From NCBI RefSeq assembly GCF_030409805.1, contig NZ_JAUFQP010000007.1, positions 62,001 to 126,000 on the forward strand: DNA of 64,000 nt, in the 5' to 3' direction. Source of the stretch: Algibacter miyuki (GTDB taxonomy: Bacteria > Bacteroidota > Bacteroidia > Flavobacteriales > Flavobacteriaceae). This document shows, piece after piece, positions 54,723 through 63,997 of the stretch; position 1 is the stretch's first letter, and each line of letters opens with the position of its first letter. Below the pieces are notes generated by a model. The model was not told where the DNA came from. It searched no databases and saw nothing but the letters and a program-made list of their open reading frames with translations. Both the position numbers and the translations under genes were made by a program.

Positions 54723-55502
54723 ATGAGCAAAAAACCTATAGGTATTTTCGATTCTGGAGTTGGAGGCACATCTATTTGGAAAGAAATAAACGCGCTTCTT
54801 CCAAACGAAAACATGCTATATTTAGCCGATAGTGCCAACGCACCCTATGGACCAAAAGGCGCAAAAACTATTACCAATTTAAGCATAAAAAACACCGAAT
54901 ATCTGCGCGACCAAAACTGCAAAATCATTGTAGTAGCTTGTAATACAGCAACCACAAATGCCATAGAACATTTACGAAACACTTATAACATACCGTTCAT
55001 AGGTATAGAACCCGCCATAAAACCAGCCGCCCTGCAAACCAAAACCAACGCTATCGGTATTTTGGCGACACAAGGCACATTAAGCAGCGCGTTGTTCTCA
55101 AAAACCTCAGGCATGTTTGCTACAAAAATTAACATCATAGAGCAAGTTGGCGAAGGCATTGTAGACCTCATCGAAAGCGGAAACTTACATTCTACCGCCA
55201 TGCAAGATCTCCTAAAACAATACCTCGAGCCCATGCTCAAAGCCAACATCGACCACCTTGTTTTAGGCTGCACACATTATCCGTATCTCACACCATTACT
55301 CTTAAAACTACTGCCACCGCATGTAAAAATAATAGATTCTGGGCAGGCCGTAGCACGTCAAACTAAAGCCATTTTAGAACAAAACAACCTTTTAAATACG
55401 TCCAGCACGCCAGGTGAGAATCAATTTTTCACCAACGGAAACCCAGAAATCATGGCTTCGCTTCTAAACGGAAATCATGCCGTTAACTTCTTAAACTTTT
55501 AA
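54723..55502 (+). CDS. murI: glutamate racemase
   Basis: 259 residues from the ATG at 54723; an upstream in-frame ATG at 54657 lies inside the preceding gene. It makes D-glutamate for peptidoglycan. Visible: IGIFDSGVGGTSIWKEI at the N-terminus, both catalytic Cys in VACNTATTNAI and VLGCTHYPYL, and ANAPYGPKG. It is two bases after the deformylase-like gene and closes the elongation/cell-wall cluster. Confidence 0.95.
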   Translation: MSKKPIGIFDSGVGGTSIWKEINALLPNENMLYLADSANAPYGPKGAKTITNLSIKNTEYLRDQNCKIIVVACNTATTNAIEHLRNTYNIPFIGIEPAIKPAALQTKTNAIGILATQGTLSSALFSKTSGMFATKINIIEQVGEGIVDLIESGNLHSTAMQDLLKQYLEPMLKANIDHLVLGCTHYPYLTPLLLKLLPPHVKIIDSGQAVARQTKAILEQNNLLNTSSTPGENQFFTNGNPEIMASLLNGNHAVNFLNF

Positions 55503-55515
55503 ATAAAAACAATTT

Positions 55516-55604
55516 GGGCGTTCCCCAAAAGGGTCGCGCTTTACGCTGCAAGTCCGCGCACCTCCTACGTCAGGCTGTGGGCTTTTCACTACAATCCCTA
55601 ACGC
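55516..55604 (-). repeat. dispersed structured repeat, copy B
   Basis: 89 bp; on the minus strand it opens GCGTTAGGGATTG and ends TTGGGGAACGCCC. The interior differs (AGCCCACAGCCTGACG, then GCGGACTTGCAGCG) but the order of AGC-rich block, GCGACCC and the GGGGAACGCC end matches copies A and C. Confidence 0.8.
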
Positions 55605-55728
55605 ATATATCAGCCAAAATTATTACATAACTGCTGGGCGCATTACTTATTTACTTCAATAAAAATACTTAAATTCGTGTGCAGAAAACTGAAAATATAC
55701 AACGACTAAATAAAAGCCCATACAAAGC

Positions 55729-57315
55729 ATGAAACTTAATACTCTACTGCTATTAACAACAAGCATCGCCACGCTACTATCGTGTAACAAACAAACCGAA
55801 ACAACAGTTCCAGAAAAGAAAAATGTCATCTTTATTTTGGCGGACGATTATGGTTATAACGATTTAAGTTACCGCAACAATAGCTTTTACGAAACACCAA
55901 ATATAGATCGTATTGCCAACGAAGGTATGGTGTTTAACGAAGGTTATGCTACCTGCCAAGTATGTAGCCCATCTCGTGCTAGTATAATGAGTGGGAAATT
56001 CCCAGCACGCCATGGCATCACCGATTGGATTGGTGCTTTAGAAGGCGAAGCATGGCGTAAAAAAAACAGACATAACAAACTGCTTCCAGCTGCTTACAAT
56101 CACGAGTTATTACACGAATACACCACATTACCGGAAGCTTTAAAAGCCAATGGATACAAAACATTTTTTGCAGGAAAATGGCATTTAGGAGAAAAAGGCT
56201 CATGGCCTGAAGATCACGGTTTTGATATTAACGTTGGTGGTTGGGATTCCGGAAGCCCAAAAGGCGGTTACTTTGCGCCATTTGTAAACCCGAATTTAAA
56301 ACCATACGAAACCGGCACTAACCTAAGCGCAACCTTAGCGAACGAAACCGTAAACTTTATGAAAGAAAATAAAGATAAGGAGTTTTTCGCTTTCTTATCT
56401 TTTTATGCCGTACATGGACCAATACAAACAACCCAACAAAAATGGGAAAAATATCGTAATAAAGCCGAGCAAAATGGCATTGCCGATACTGGTTACAAAA
56501 TGGGCAAATTCCTTCCTATTCGTCAAACCCAAGACAATCCTGTTTATGGTGGTTTAGTAGAAAGCATGGACGATGCCGTTGGTATTGTTTTAAAAGGTTT
56601 AAAAGATTTAGGCTTAGATAAGAATACCATCGTCATTTTTACATCAGATAATGGTGGCGTTTCAGCGGGTGATAGCAATTCCTCATCAAACTTACCATTA
56701 AAAGGTGGTAAAGGTTACCAGTTTGAAGGTGGAATTAAAGAGCCTTACTTTATTAAAGTGCCTTGGTTAAACATAGAGAACAAAACGAATAACACACCTG
56801 TTTCTGGTGCCGATTTCTACCCTACTATTTTAGATTTAGTAGGTGCAGATTTAAAACCCGAATCGCATAACGATGGTGTTAGCTTACTACCGATTTTAAA
56901 AGGTGAAACCATACAAGAACGTAACCTGATCTGGCATTATCCGCATTACGGAAACCAAGGTGGAGAGCCTTCATCGGTGATTAGACAAGGCGATTGGAAA
57001 CTTATTCATTACTACGAAGATGGCCGTAACGAACTTTATAATATCGCCAAAGATCAATCGGAATCTAACAACGTAGCCGATGAAAATACGGCATTAGTAA
57101 AAACTTTAAAAACAGAACTTTTTGATTATTTAGCAAGTGTAAATGCTAATTTCCCTGAAAAAGATCCGCTTTATGATGCCGAAGCCGAAAAAGCGTATTT
57201 AGAAAAAATAGCAACCAAAAACATGCAAAACCTGGAGAAGCAACGTCTAAAGATGTTATCACCAGATTACGACCCGAAAAACGATTGGTGGGGAAGTCAA
57301 GGAACTATTGATTAA
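55729..57315 (+). CDS. sulfatase lipoprotein
   Basis: 528 residues. Lipoprotein signal (MKLNTLLLLTTSIATLLSC). The sulfatase core begins VIFILADDYGYNDLSYRNNS with the metal-binding Asp pair, then the formylglycine motif CSPSR with Cys79 as the residue to be modified, KWHLGEKG, and TIVIFTSDNGG (second metal Asp-Asn). Probably a periplasmic or surface arylsulfatase or polysaccharide sulfatase. The substrate is unknown; no polysaccharide utilisation locus or maturase is nearby in the window. Confidence 0.92.
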   Translation: MKLNTLLLLTTSIATLLSCNKQTETTVPEKKNVIFILADDYGYNDLSYRNNSFYETPNIDRIANEGMVFNEGYATCQVCSPSRASIMSGKFPARHGITDWIGALEGEAWRKKNRHNKLLPAAYNHELLHEYTTLPEALKANGYKTFFAGKWHLGEKGSWPEDHGFDINVGGWDSGSPKGGYFAPFVNPNLKPYETGTNLSATLANETVNFMKENKDKEFFAFLSFYAVHGPIQTTQQKWEKYRNKAEQNGIADTGYKMGKFLPIRQTQDNPVYGGLVESMDDAVGIVLKGLKDLGLDKNTIVIFTSDNGGVSAGDSNSSSNLPLKGGKGYQFEGGIKEPYFIKVPWLNIENKTNNTPVSGADFYPTILDLVGADLKPESHNDGVSLLPILKGETIQERNLIWHYPHYGNQGGEPSSVIRQGDWKLIHYYEDGRNELYNIAKDQSESNNVADENTALVKTLKTELFDYLASVNANFPEKDPLYDAEAEKAYLEKIATKNMQNLEKQRLKMLSPDYDPKNDWWGSQGTID

Positions 57316-57365
57316 TAAGTTTTGGATTATTACATGTTGGTAAACATTATAACTACAAGCAGCTA

Positions 57366-58166
57366 ATGACAAAAAAAAGAAAATTAAAATGGAGTTTACC
57401 GACCGAGGCCATAACAATTGGGTATATTTTACTTATTTGCTTGGGGTATGCTGAAAAATCTATTTTTTTTAACAATTTTAATATTGATATTGTATCATAT
57501 CTTGATTTTGATGAGTATCTATTTATTTTTTTACCAATCACTTCAGTTTTAATACTTTCTATCATATTCGCTTCAATATATATATCAGGCTTAATAGGCT
57601 CTATAATTGTCTTAATTAAACCTAAGGACCAAACTAGAAAGAAAAAAAATGTTGAAAATGTGTTAACGGAAGACCTAACAATTAATAAAAAATCAAAAAA
57701 AATATATTTATTTCGTCGAATTTCCGCTATAACTATACTTTTAATTCTTTTTGGATCACCTCTTATAGTTTTAATATTTCAACCTTATTTATTTAAGCCA
57801 AAATTTCTATGGTTAAAAAACTACCTTATTCTTTGGAGTATTCTATTAATTATCTTATTTATTTACAGAACAATTAAAGTTCAAAATGATTCAGACAAAG
57901 CTAAGATATATCTTCTTTATGCTATAATAACTCCGTCAATACTAAGTTTTATATGGTATTATAAAACTACTAAGGCCAACATCATTTTAAATGGAGAATC
58001 CAAAACTCAAATATCATTTATAAAAGAAGGAAAAAACGTAAAGACTAACGATACATTAGTTTTTATAGGTCAAACTAGGAATTATTTATTTCTTAGAAAT
58101 TTAAAATCAAATGGAAATGTGGTTTATAGGAAAGATAAAATAGACGAAATAGAGATAATCAAATAA
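57366..58166 (+). CDS. membrane protein of unknown function
   Basis: 266 residues, very AT-rich coding, with five predicted membrane helices (about 14-28, 50-85 in two parts, 118-135, 145-165, 180-198) and a C-terminal soluble part of about 60 residues (NGESKTQISFIKEGKNVKT, LVFIGQTRNYLFLRN). No family is recognised. Base use is more AT-rich than its neighbours and it borders decayed DNA, so it may be a recent arrival. Confidence 0.65.
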   Translation: MTKKRKLKWSLPTEAITIGYILLICLGYAEKSIFFNNFNIDIVSYLDFDEYLFIFLPITSVLILSIIFASIYISGLIGSIIVLIKPKDQTRKKKNVENVLTEDLTINKKSKKIYLFRRISAITILLILFGSPLIVLIFQPYLFKPKFLWLKNYLILWSILLIILFIYRTIKVQNDSDKAKIYLLYAIITPSILSFIWYYKTTKANIILNGESKTQISFIKEGKNVKTNDTLVFIGQTRNYLFLRNLKSNGNVVYRKDKIDEIEIIK

Positions 58167-58683
58167 AATCCCTTTCCAATATTAATTTACTTGCCTATAA
58201 AAGGTTTCGCAAGCTTCCTATCTGTGATTTATTAAATTTATAGAGTAGACAAGCCCCTTATCCACTTTTTAAATAAAATATCCCGCATTAAATATATCTG
58301 AAAAAAGTTAAAAAGGAAAAGAGTTAGAACGTGATGCTTTTATTTTATTTAATGGATTTAGCTACAACAGCAACTTAAGAACATTTCAGAAATACTTTTA
58401 AATAAAAGGTTTTGCTACTCTGGTGGAGAAATTAATATAATGTCAGGGCGCGCTTTACCTTTACAAACTTGGCAAAGATTGTTTTCATTTTTGCCTAACG
58501 TATTTAAACGCGAATACATTATAAACAGGGACAAATGAAAAATTGAAAGAAGAATATTTGAAGAATGATTTACTCTAGCGAATTTCTGACTTGGAAGAAC
58601 ATGATTCTAAACATAAATGGAAAGCTTAAGTATTTGAAACAAAATTGTATACAATCCGTAAAAACTACTCTTAGCAAACACAT
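58167..58683. other. gene-free stretch with probable gene remnants
   Basis: About 520 bp without an intact gene. A plus-strand open run at 58362-58538 (QQLKNISEILLNKRFCYSGG..., ending IINRDK) has no start before an internal ATG at 58440. A second run after it (NEKLKEEYLKNDLL, stop, RISDLEEHDSKHKWKA) is split by a TAG. These look like scraps of disabled genes; no family could be named. Confidence 0.4.
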
Positions 58684-58854
58684 GCGTTAGGGATTGATGC
58701 GGCATCCTTTTGTGTGCAAAAAACAACTAGATAATGGTTATACTCTAAACACTTTACACAAAAGCGAAAACTTCCATTTTTCAACTATTTGGCACACAAA
58801 AGATATAGCGGAAAGCCCGCCCCGTATCGATTGTTATCGAGACGGGGAACGCCC
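58684..58854 (+). repeat. dispersed structured repeat, copy C (long form)
   Basis: 171 bp opening GCGTTAGGGATTG and ending GGGGAACGCCC. Compared with copies A and B it carries a longer centre with an inverted pair (CATCCTTTTGTGTGC with GGCACACAAAAGAT) and a hairpin near the end (CCCCGT...ATCGA...TCGA...ACGGGG). AGCGGAAAGCCCGCCCC precedes that hairpin. Confidence 0.85.
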
Positions 58855-58859
58855 AAATA

Positions 58860-59375
58860 CTATTCTTTAAACCAACTGGAATATTTGATGTAATTTTCGG
58901 CAATGCGGTTAATTTCTCCAGAGATGAGTTCTTCACTAATATCTTTCACTTTTTTTGCGGGTACACCGGCGTAAATGCTACCCGACTCGACACGTGTGTT
59001 TTTTGTAACCACAGCTCCTGCGGCAATAATACTGTTGCTTTCTATAACGCAATCGTCCATAATTATACTGCCCATACCCACCAAAACATTGTCGTGAATG
59101 GTGCAGCCGTGCACAATGGCGTTGTGGCCAATGGAGACGTTATTACCAATGGTTGTGGGCGATTTTAGATAGGTGGCATGAATTACGGCACCGTCCTGTA
59201 CATTTACTTTATCGCCCATTTTGATGTAGTGTACATCGCCGCGAATTACAGCACTAAACCAGATACTGCATTGTTTTCCTGCGGTAACATCGCCAACAAT
59301 GACAGCGTTTTCGGCAATATAACAATCGTCTGGAAGTTGTGGTGTTTTTCCGTTTATGTTTTTAATTATTGGCAT
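58860..59375 (-). CDS. gamma-class carbonic anhydrase-like protein
   Basis: 171 residues forming a left-handed beta-helix of hexapeptide repeats (CSIWFSAVIRGDVHYIKMGD, NVQDGAVIHA, IGNNVSIGHNAIVHG, VLVGMGSIIMDDCVI, IAAGAVVTKNT). Metal ligands are visible: His in VIHAT and the two His in IGHNAIVHG. It ends with a short helix after YAGVPAKKVKDI. PaaY/YrdA-type proteins of this size may hydrate CO2 or be acyltransferase-like; activity is not certain. Confidence 0.9.
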   Translation of the reverse strand: MPIIKNINGKTPQLPDDCYIAENAVIVGDVTAGKQCSIWFSAVIRGDVHYIKMGDKVNVQDGAVIHATYLKSPTTIGNNVSIGHNAIVHGCTIHDNVLVGMGSIIMDDCVIESNSIIAAGAVVTKNTRVESGSIYAGVPAKKVKDISEELISGEINRIAENYIKYSSWFKE

Positions 59376-59423
59376 AATATTTATTTTTTAAGGTATCGCT
59401 TACGCGGAAATAATACGGTTTAT

Positions 59424-60158
59424 TTATTTGAAATAGGCTAATAATTGGGCTTTTTTGGAAGCAGAAACCATGATTTGTTTTCCGTTACTAAGGAGCACAC
59501 TTCCACCCTTGCCTTTTTGGTATTTTACAATTTCGTTGACGTTTACTAAATAGGATTTATGCACCCGGGAAAAACCAGATTCTGTTAAAGCATCGTCGAA
59601 ATATTTTAAGGTTTTACTAACGAGTTTTTTCTTGTTATTGTTTAAATATATTTCGGTGTAATTATCGTCGGCTTTGCAATATAGGATGTCGGCGGTGTTT
59701 AAAATTTCAAATCCGTCCAATTGCGGAATGGTAATTTTACCATTTACACTTGTTATTTTTGGCACTAAAATAGCGTTTTGCAGTTCGCTTTCTTTGGTTT
59801 TAATTTCGGTAACATAATCTACCGCTTTTATAAGTTCGTCTATAGAAATAGGTTTCATTAAATAATAGCTGGCGTGGGCATTTAGTGCATCGACGGCGTA
59901 ATGGTTGTATGCCGTTACAAAAACAGTTTCGAATTGAATATCTCCAACTTTATCGAGTAAATCGAAGGCATTTCCATAAGGCATTTCGACATCTAGGAAT
60001 ACAAGATCTAAACTGTTGTTTCTAATTAAAACTAGGGCTTCGTCTACATTTTCCGCCTCGCCTAAAACCTGTACAATAGGACAGTATTTTTGCAGATAGT
60101 TTTTTAGAATATCTCGACTTGTTTTTTCGTCTTCAACAATAATCGCGTTTAGTTTCAT
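59424..60158 (-). CDS. LytTR response regulator
   Basis: 244 residues. A receiver domain (about 3-118) holds the acidic pocket EDEK at residues 10-13, the phosphorylated Asp in LDLVFLDVEMPYG (about 56) and the switch Thr/Lys (VTAYN, LMKPI). A LytTR DNA-binding domain (about 140-244) has ADDNYTEIYLNNNKKKLV and FSRVHKSYLVNVNEIVKYQ. It pairs with the LytS-like kinase 16 bp upstream, and probably controls few target promoters of the LytTR direct-repeat type. Confidence 0.95.
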   Translation of the reverse strand: MKLNAIIVEDEKTSRDILKNYLQKYCPIVQVLGEAENVDEALVLIRNNSLDLVFLDVEMPYGNAFDLLDKVGDIQFETVFVTAYNHYAVDALNAHASYYLMKPISIDELIKAVDYVTEIKTKESELQNAILVPKITSVNGKITIPQLDGFEILNTADILYCKADDNYTEIYLNNNKKKLVSKTLKYFDDALTESGFSRVHKSYLVNVNEIVKYQKGKGGSVLLSNGKQIMVSASKKAQLLAYFK

Positions 60159-60174
60159 GGGCGTTTTTGTTACT

Positions 60175-62367
60175 CTAATTTTTAAGCATGTTAATTTTTT
60201 TCAACGTCACGATAACCTGAGTTCCCGTGTCTCCATCCTTTTTAAAATCAGAAATGGCCACATCCACTTTATCTTTATACATGGTATTTAAAATACTAAC
60301 GCGTTTTTTAATATTCCCCATGCCTTTAGAGTTTTGTTTTTGTTGATGTTCGGTTTTTAAAGCTATCGATTTTTCGCGACCAATACCATCGTCGGTAATA
60401 CTTATTGAAATTTCGTTTGCTTTAGTTTGGGTGATGCCTATTTCTAATTGTCCTTTTGTTTTTTTGTACCGCAAACCATGCCATACCGCATTTTCTATGT
60501 ATGGTTGCAGCAACATCGGCGGAATAAGAAAATCGTTTATCTTGATATTCTCATCAACTTTAATGTTGTAATCAAACTTATCTTTAAATCGGAAATGTTC
60601 GAGTTTCGTGTATAATTCTAAAAGTTTTATTTCTTTTTCTAACGGAATAAAATCTTGCTCGCTGTTTTCTAAAACAGCTCGCATAAGTAATGAGAAATCG
60701 GTTAAATATTTATTTGCCGTGCGCTCATCATTAGAAGCTATAAAGCTATTTACCGAATTTAAGGCGTTAAAAATAAAATGCGGATTCATTTGGCTTCGTA
60801 AACTTTTTAAGGCCAATAAATTATTGGCTAAGCGTTGTTGTTTAATGTATTTGTACATTAAAAATGCCGTGAGTAATAGTAACAAAACCCCGCCAATTAA
60901 AGAATAAATAATAAGCGTTTGGCGTTTGCTTTGCTCGTTGGTTAATTGGTATTTACTTTCGGAAAGTTCGCGGTCGCTTTCTAAACTTGTAATGCGGTTT
61001 TGTTTAGTTGTTAATTCTCGGCTAAAACGGGCAGCTTGCGAAATTTCTTTTTCTTTTTCAGCATAAACCTGATCAACTAAATCGACATAATCCTGAAAAG
61101 CTTGTAATGATTTTTTATAGTCTTCAGCATTCTCATAAACTTCAGATAATTTTCGAGTAGCTTCCTTCTTGACGATTAAATCTCTTTTGCTTTCAGCTTC
61201 AACAATACTTTTTTCTAAATAAGTAATGGCATTTCCCACATCGCCTTGCGAGGCATAAGCTTTTCCTATTTTATAGTTTTGATTTTGTGGCGTTAACGGA
61301 CTTTCATTATCGAAAACGGAATCTGTTTCAATTTCACTTATGGTGCTTAAAGCTTCTTTTCTCAGCTGAATTTCTTCGGAATAATCACTGATTTCATTCT
61401 GAAAATCGGCCACTCTTAATTTTTCGGAAACTGCACGTTTTTTATTTTCCGTATTGGCCAATTGTAACGATTTACTGAAAAACCCTTTGGCTTGTTCCGC
61501 ATCACCTTTTACACCATAAACCTGAGCTATTTTAGAGTTTAAATCGGTTATTTTAGGCGTAATTAAATGCTTTTGCGCTACCGCTAAACCTTCTTTGTAG
61601 GCCGCGATGGAAGCGTCGAAATTCTTGGTTAACAAATACACATCGCCCAACCCTTCGTGTAAAGACACCAATTGCCAATTACTAAGATTTGATTTGTTTA
61701 AAGCGAGATACATTTGTAAACTTTCCTGATAGTTTTTATTGAGTTTATAAGCTTGGGCTAGCTTTAAAGATGTATCGTTAGTTTCGGTATTTTGAATGCT
61801 CGTTCTATAATTTGAAACGGCTAAATCGTACTGCTTTAATTGCATATAGACATCGCCTAAAACGTCATAAACCAAAGATTTTTCTTTAGAAGAGGAACTT
61901 TCGGATAACGCCTCAGTTATAAATCTAATACTTTTTTGTGCGTCTTTTTTGAGATATGCTTCCGCAGAATCAATTAGAGATTTAAAGGTTTCTGGATTAC
62001 TTCTTAAGCGTTTACTCGACCGAAACAAAACCTTATCGTCTTGATTTTTTTCAACACGCACTTCAATGCGCTCATTGCTTTTTATGGTATAATAAACGGT
62101 TTCAAAATCTTTAGACCTTATAGTAAGCTCGTCGCCAAGTTGGACTTCTATTTTAAAATCACCCGACATATCGGTTGTAGTATACCCGCCGCCATTGACT
62201 TCAATATTAACACCAGGTATAGCATTACGTGTATCGCTTTCTACCACACTCCCACGCACTGTAAATCGTGTATTCTGGTTATTAAATACATTATTATTTT
62301 GCGCCAACACCAAGGTGCTGAACACTATAAAATTTAAAATAACAATATGTTTTAAGAATGCGCTCAT
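60175..62367 (-). CDS. TPR-containing LytS-type sensor histidine kinase
   Basis: 730 residues from the ATG at 62367; a GTG at 62397 is an alternative. Signal peptide (SAFLKHIVILNFIVFSTLVLAQ), a carboxypeptidase-regulatory-like beta domain (about 40-105, RGSVVESDTRNAIPGVNIEV), seven or so TPRs (about 135-440), a coiled-coil, one membrane helix (about 490-510), then His_kinase with the phospho-His in LRSQMNPHFIFNALNSV and an ATPase with DDGIGREKSIAL and KGMGNIKKR. Stimulus is unknown. It forms an operon with the LytTR regulator. The beta domain ahead of the TPRs is a typical Bacteroidota addition. Confidence 0.93.
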   Translation of the reverse strand: MSAFLKHIVILNFIVFSTLVLAQNNNVFNNQNTRFTVRGSVVESDTRNAIPGVNIEVNGGGYTTTDMSGDFKIEVQLGDELTIRSKDFETVYYTIKSNERIEVRVEKNQDDKVLFRSSKRLRSNPETFKSLIDSAEAYLKKDAQKSIRFITEALSESSSSKEKSLVYDVLGDVYMQLKQYDLAVSNYRTSIQNTETNDTSLKLAQAYKLNKNYQESLQMYLALNKSNLSNWQLVSLHEGLGDVYLLTKNFDASIAAYKEGLAVAQKHLITPKITDLNSKIAQVYGVKGDAEQAKGFFSKSLQLANTENKKRAVSEKLRVADFQNEISDYSEEIQLRKEALSTISEIETDSVFDNESPLTPQNQNYKIGKAYASQGDVGNAITYLEKSIVEAESKRDLIVKKEATRKLSEVYENAEDYKKSLQAFQDYVDLVDQVYAEKEKEISQAARFSRELTTKQNRITSLESDRELSESKYQLTNEQSKRQTLIIYSLIGGVLLLLLTAFLMYKYIKQQRLANNLLALKSLRSQMNPHFIFNALNSVNSFIASNDERTANKYLTDFSLLMRAVLENSEQDFIPLEKEIKLLELYTKLEHFRFKDKFDYNIKVDENIKINDFLIPPMLLQPYIENAVWHGLRYKKTKGQLEIGITQTKANEISISITDDGIGREKSIALKTEHQQKQNSKGMGNIKKRVSILNTMYKDKVDVAISDFKKDGDTGTQVIVTLKKINMLKN

Positions 62368-62398
62368 TTTATTTTTTCCAATGCTAAACTTACGCACT

Positions 62399-62512
62399 TT
62401 ACTTGGTATAATAAAATGATGATTTTACAAAAAACACTTTATTATCAACTAAAACATCGGCTTTATACATTTTAAATTGTCCTTTACGCATTGAAACAGC
62501 CACTTTACTCAT
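62399..62512 (-). CDS. candidate 37-residue protein before the sensor kinase
   Basis: ATG at 62512, stop at 62399, ending one base before the alternative GTG start of the kinase. The product (MSKVAVSMRKGQFKMYKADV, then a hydrophobic/aromatic end) has codon use like its neighbours and a basic start. It could be a small operon leader protein or a remnant of a longer gene. No family is known and there is no second line of evidence. Confidence 0.3.
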   Translation of the reverse strand: MSKVAVSMRKGQFKMYKADVLVDNKVFFVKSSFYYTK

Positions 62513-62588
62513 TGGTGATTTTATTAGAGATTGTTTGGTTTTAGATTTACAGTAGAAAAATTCATCATAATTAAAAAACGAAAACACT

Positions 62589-63758
62589 ATGAAAACATCA
62601 TTTAAATTCTTCACCCTTTGTGCTACTTTAATAGGACTAACGGCCTGCAACGCCAAAACGAAAAAACAACCAACGCTTTACGCCGAAAATCAAGTTATGG
62701 AAAAAGTGACACATACCGAACCAAACAAACAGTATATAAAAGTAGCCCTTTTATTAGATACGAGTAATAGCATGGACGGTTTGATAGATCAAGCAAAAGC
62801 ACAACTTTGGGATATTGTAAACGAGCTGTCGTACGCCAAATGCGGGAACGGCAAACCGAATTTACAAATTGCCCTATATGAATATGGAAATGACAAACTA
62901 AATGCCAGAGAAGGTTATATTAAACAGGTTTTAGCTTTTAGTGATGATTTGGATGATATTTCTAAAGAGTTATTTTCTCTAACTACAAATGGTGGCCAAG
63001 AATATTGTGGACAGGTAATACAAACCTCGTTAAACCAACTGGATTGGGAAAAAAATAAAGACGATTTAAAACTCATTTTTATCGCCGGAAACGAACCTTT
63101 TAATCAAGGACACGTGAAATATACAGATGCATCGGCCAATGCGAAAGAAAAAGATGTGACTATAAATACCATTTTTTGTGGCGATTATGAGCAAGGTATT
63201 TCTACGAAATGGAAAACTGGAGCGCAGTTAACAAGCGGAGATTATATGGCGATAAACCAAAATAACAAAACCGTACATATTGCTTCGCCTTATGATGATG
63301 AAATTTTAATTCTGAACAAAAAACTAAACAAAACCTACGTAGTTTATGGTAATCAAGGCAAACGTAAAATGGCCATGCAAGCCGAACAAGATAAAAATGC
63401 TGCCGGATATAGCACTGCTAATGCTGTTAGCAGAACGGTAAGTAAAAGTTCGCATTTGTATAAAAATAAATCTTGGGATTTGGTGGATGCCGAGGAACAG
63501 GACGAAGTGGTTATTTCTGAATTGAAAGAAGCGTCTTTACCAGAAGAGTTAAAAGGAAAAACAGCTACAGAAATTAAAACGTATATTGAAGACAAACGCA
63601 TTGAGCGTAAGGATATTCAGGATCAAATTCAGGAATTAAACACGAAGCGCAAAGTATTTATTTCGAAAGCCAAAACTACAACTGATAATGGTTTAGAAAA
63701 CGCGATGACCAACGCTATTAAAGAACAAGCTAAAAAGAAGAATTATAGTTGGAAATAA
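62589..63758 (+). CDS. vWA-domain lipoprotein
   Basis: 389 residues with a lipoprotein signal (MKTSFKFFTLCATLIGLTAC). A von Willebrand A domain (about 48-235) has an intact MIDAS start DTSNSMD (DxSxS), GGQEYCGQVIQTSLN near the middle, and a second-edge LIFIAGNEPFN. The C-terminal third is helical and Lys-rich (IKTYIEDKRIERKDIQDQIQ), like a coiled-coil. Probably a surface or periplasmic adhesion or scaffold protein. It is divergent from the LytS/LytTR pair across about 220 bp, so it is a candidate target of that system. Confidence 0.85.
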   Translation: MKTSFKFFTLCATLIGLTACNAKTKKQPTLYAENQVMEKVTHTEPNKQYIKVALLLDTSNSMDGLIDQAKAQLWDIVNELSYAKCGNGKPNLQIALYEYGNDKLNAREGYIKQVLAFSDDLDDISKELFSLTTNGGQEYCGQVIQTSLNQLDWEKNKDDLKLIFIAGNEPFNQGHVKYTDASANAKEKDVTINTIFCGDYEQGISTKWKTGAQLTSGDYMAINQNNKTVHIASPYDDEILILNKKLNKTYVVYGNQGKRKMAMQAEQDKNAAGYSTANAVSRTVSKSSHLYKNKSWDLVDAEEQDEVVISELKEASLPEELKGKTATEIKTYIEDKRIERKDIQDQIQELNTKRKVFISKAKTTTDNGLENAMTNAIKEQAKKKNYSWK

Positions 63759-63796
63759 CAATAAGCATTGGGTTACAAGCTAACGCTACGATTTTC

Positions 63797-63914
63797 GCGT
63801 GAGGATTGAATGGTATGTTTGAGCACCCGGACTTTTTAAGAAAGAGCGAGTAGTACAATATTTATATTTATGAGTTCTTTAATTTAAAATAGACAATAAC
63901 GAATAAAGCCCGAC
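63797..63914 (+). repeat. degenerate relative of the dispersed repeat (copy D)
   Basis: Opens GCGTGAGGATTGAA and contains AAAGCCCGAC near its end, matching the start and the late block of copies A-C, but lacks the GGGGAACGCC end. The relation is plausible, not proven. Confidence 0.4.
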
Positions 63915-63963
63915 GCCAACCTTAGGAATTGATACGCCCCAATAAGGCGTGGTATAAAAACAG

Positions 63964-63997
63964 AAAATCCTACCCCTGATATACGGGTAGGATTTTT
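63964..63997 (+). terminator. rho-independent terminator at the window end
   Basis: AAAATCCTACCC pairs with GGGTAGGATTTT around a nine-base loop, with a T-run after. Usable from both strands. Confidence 0.85.
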
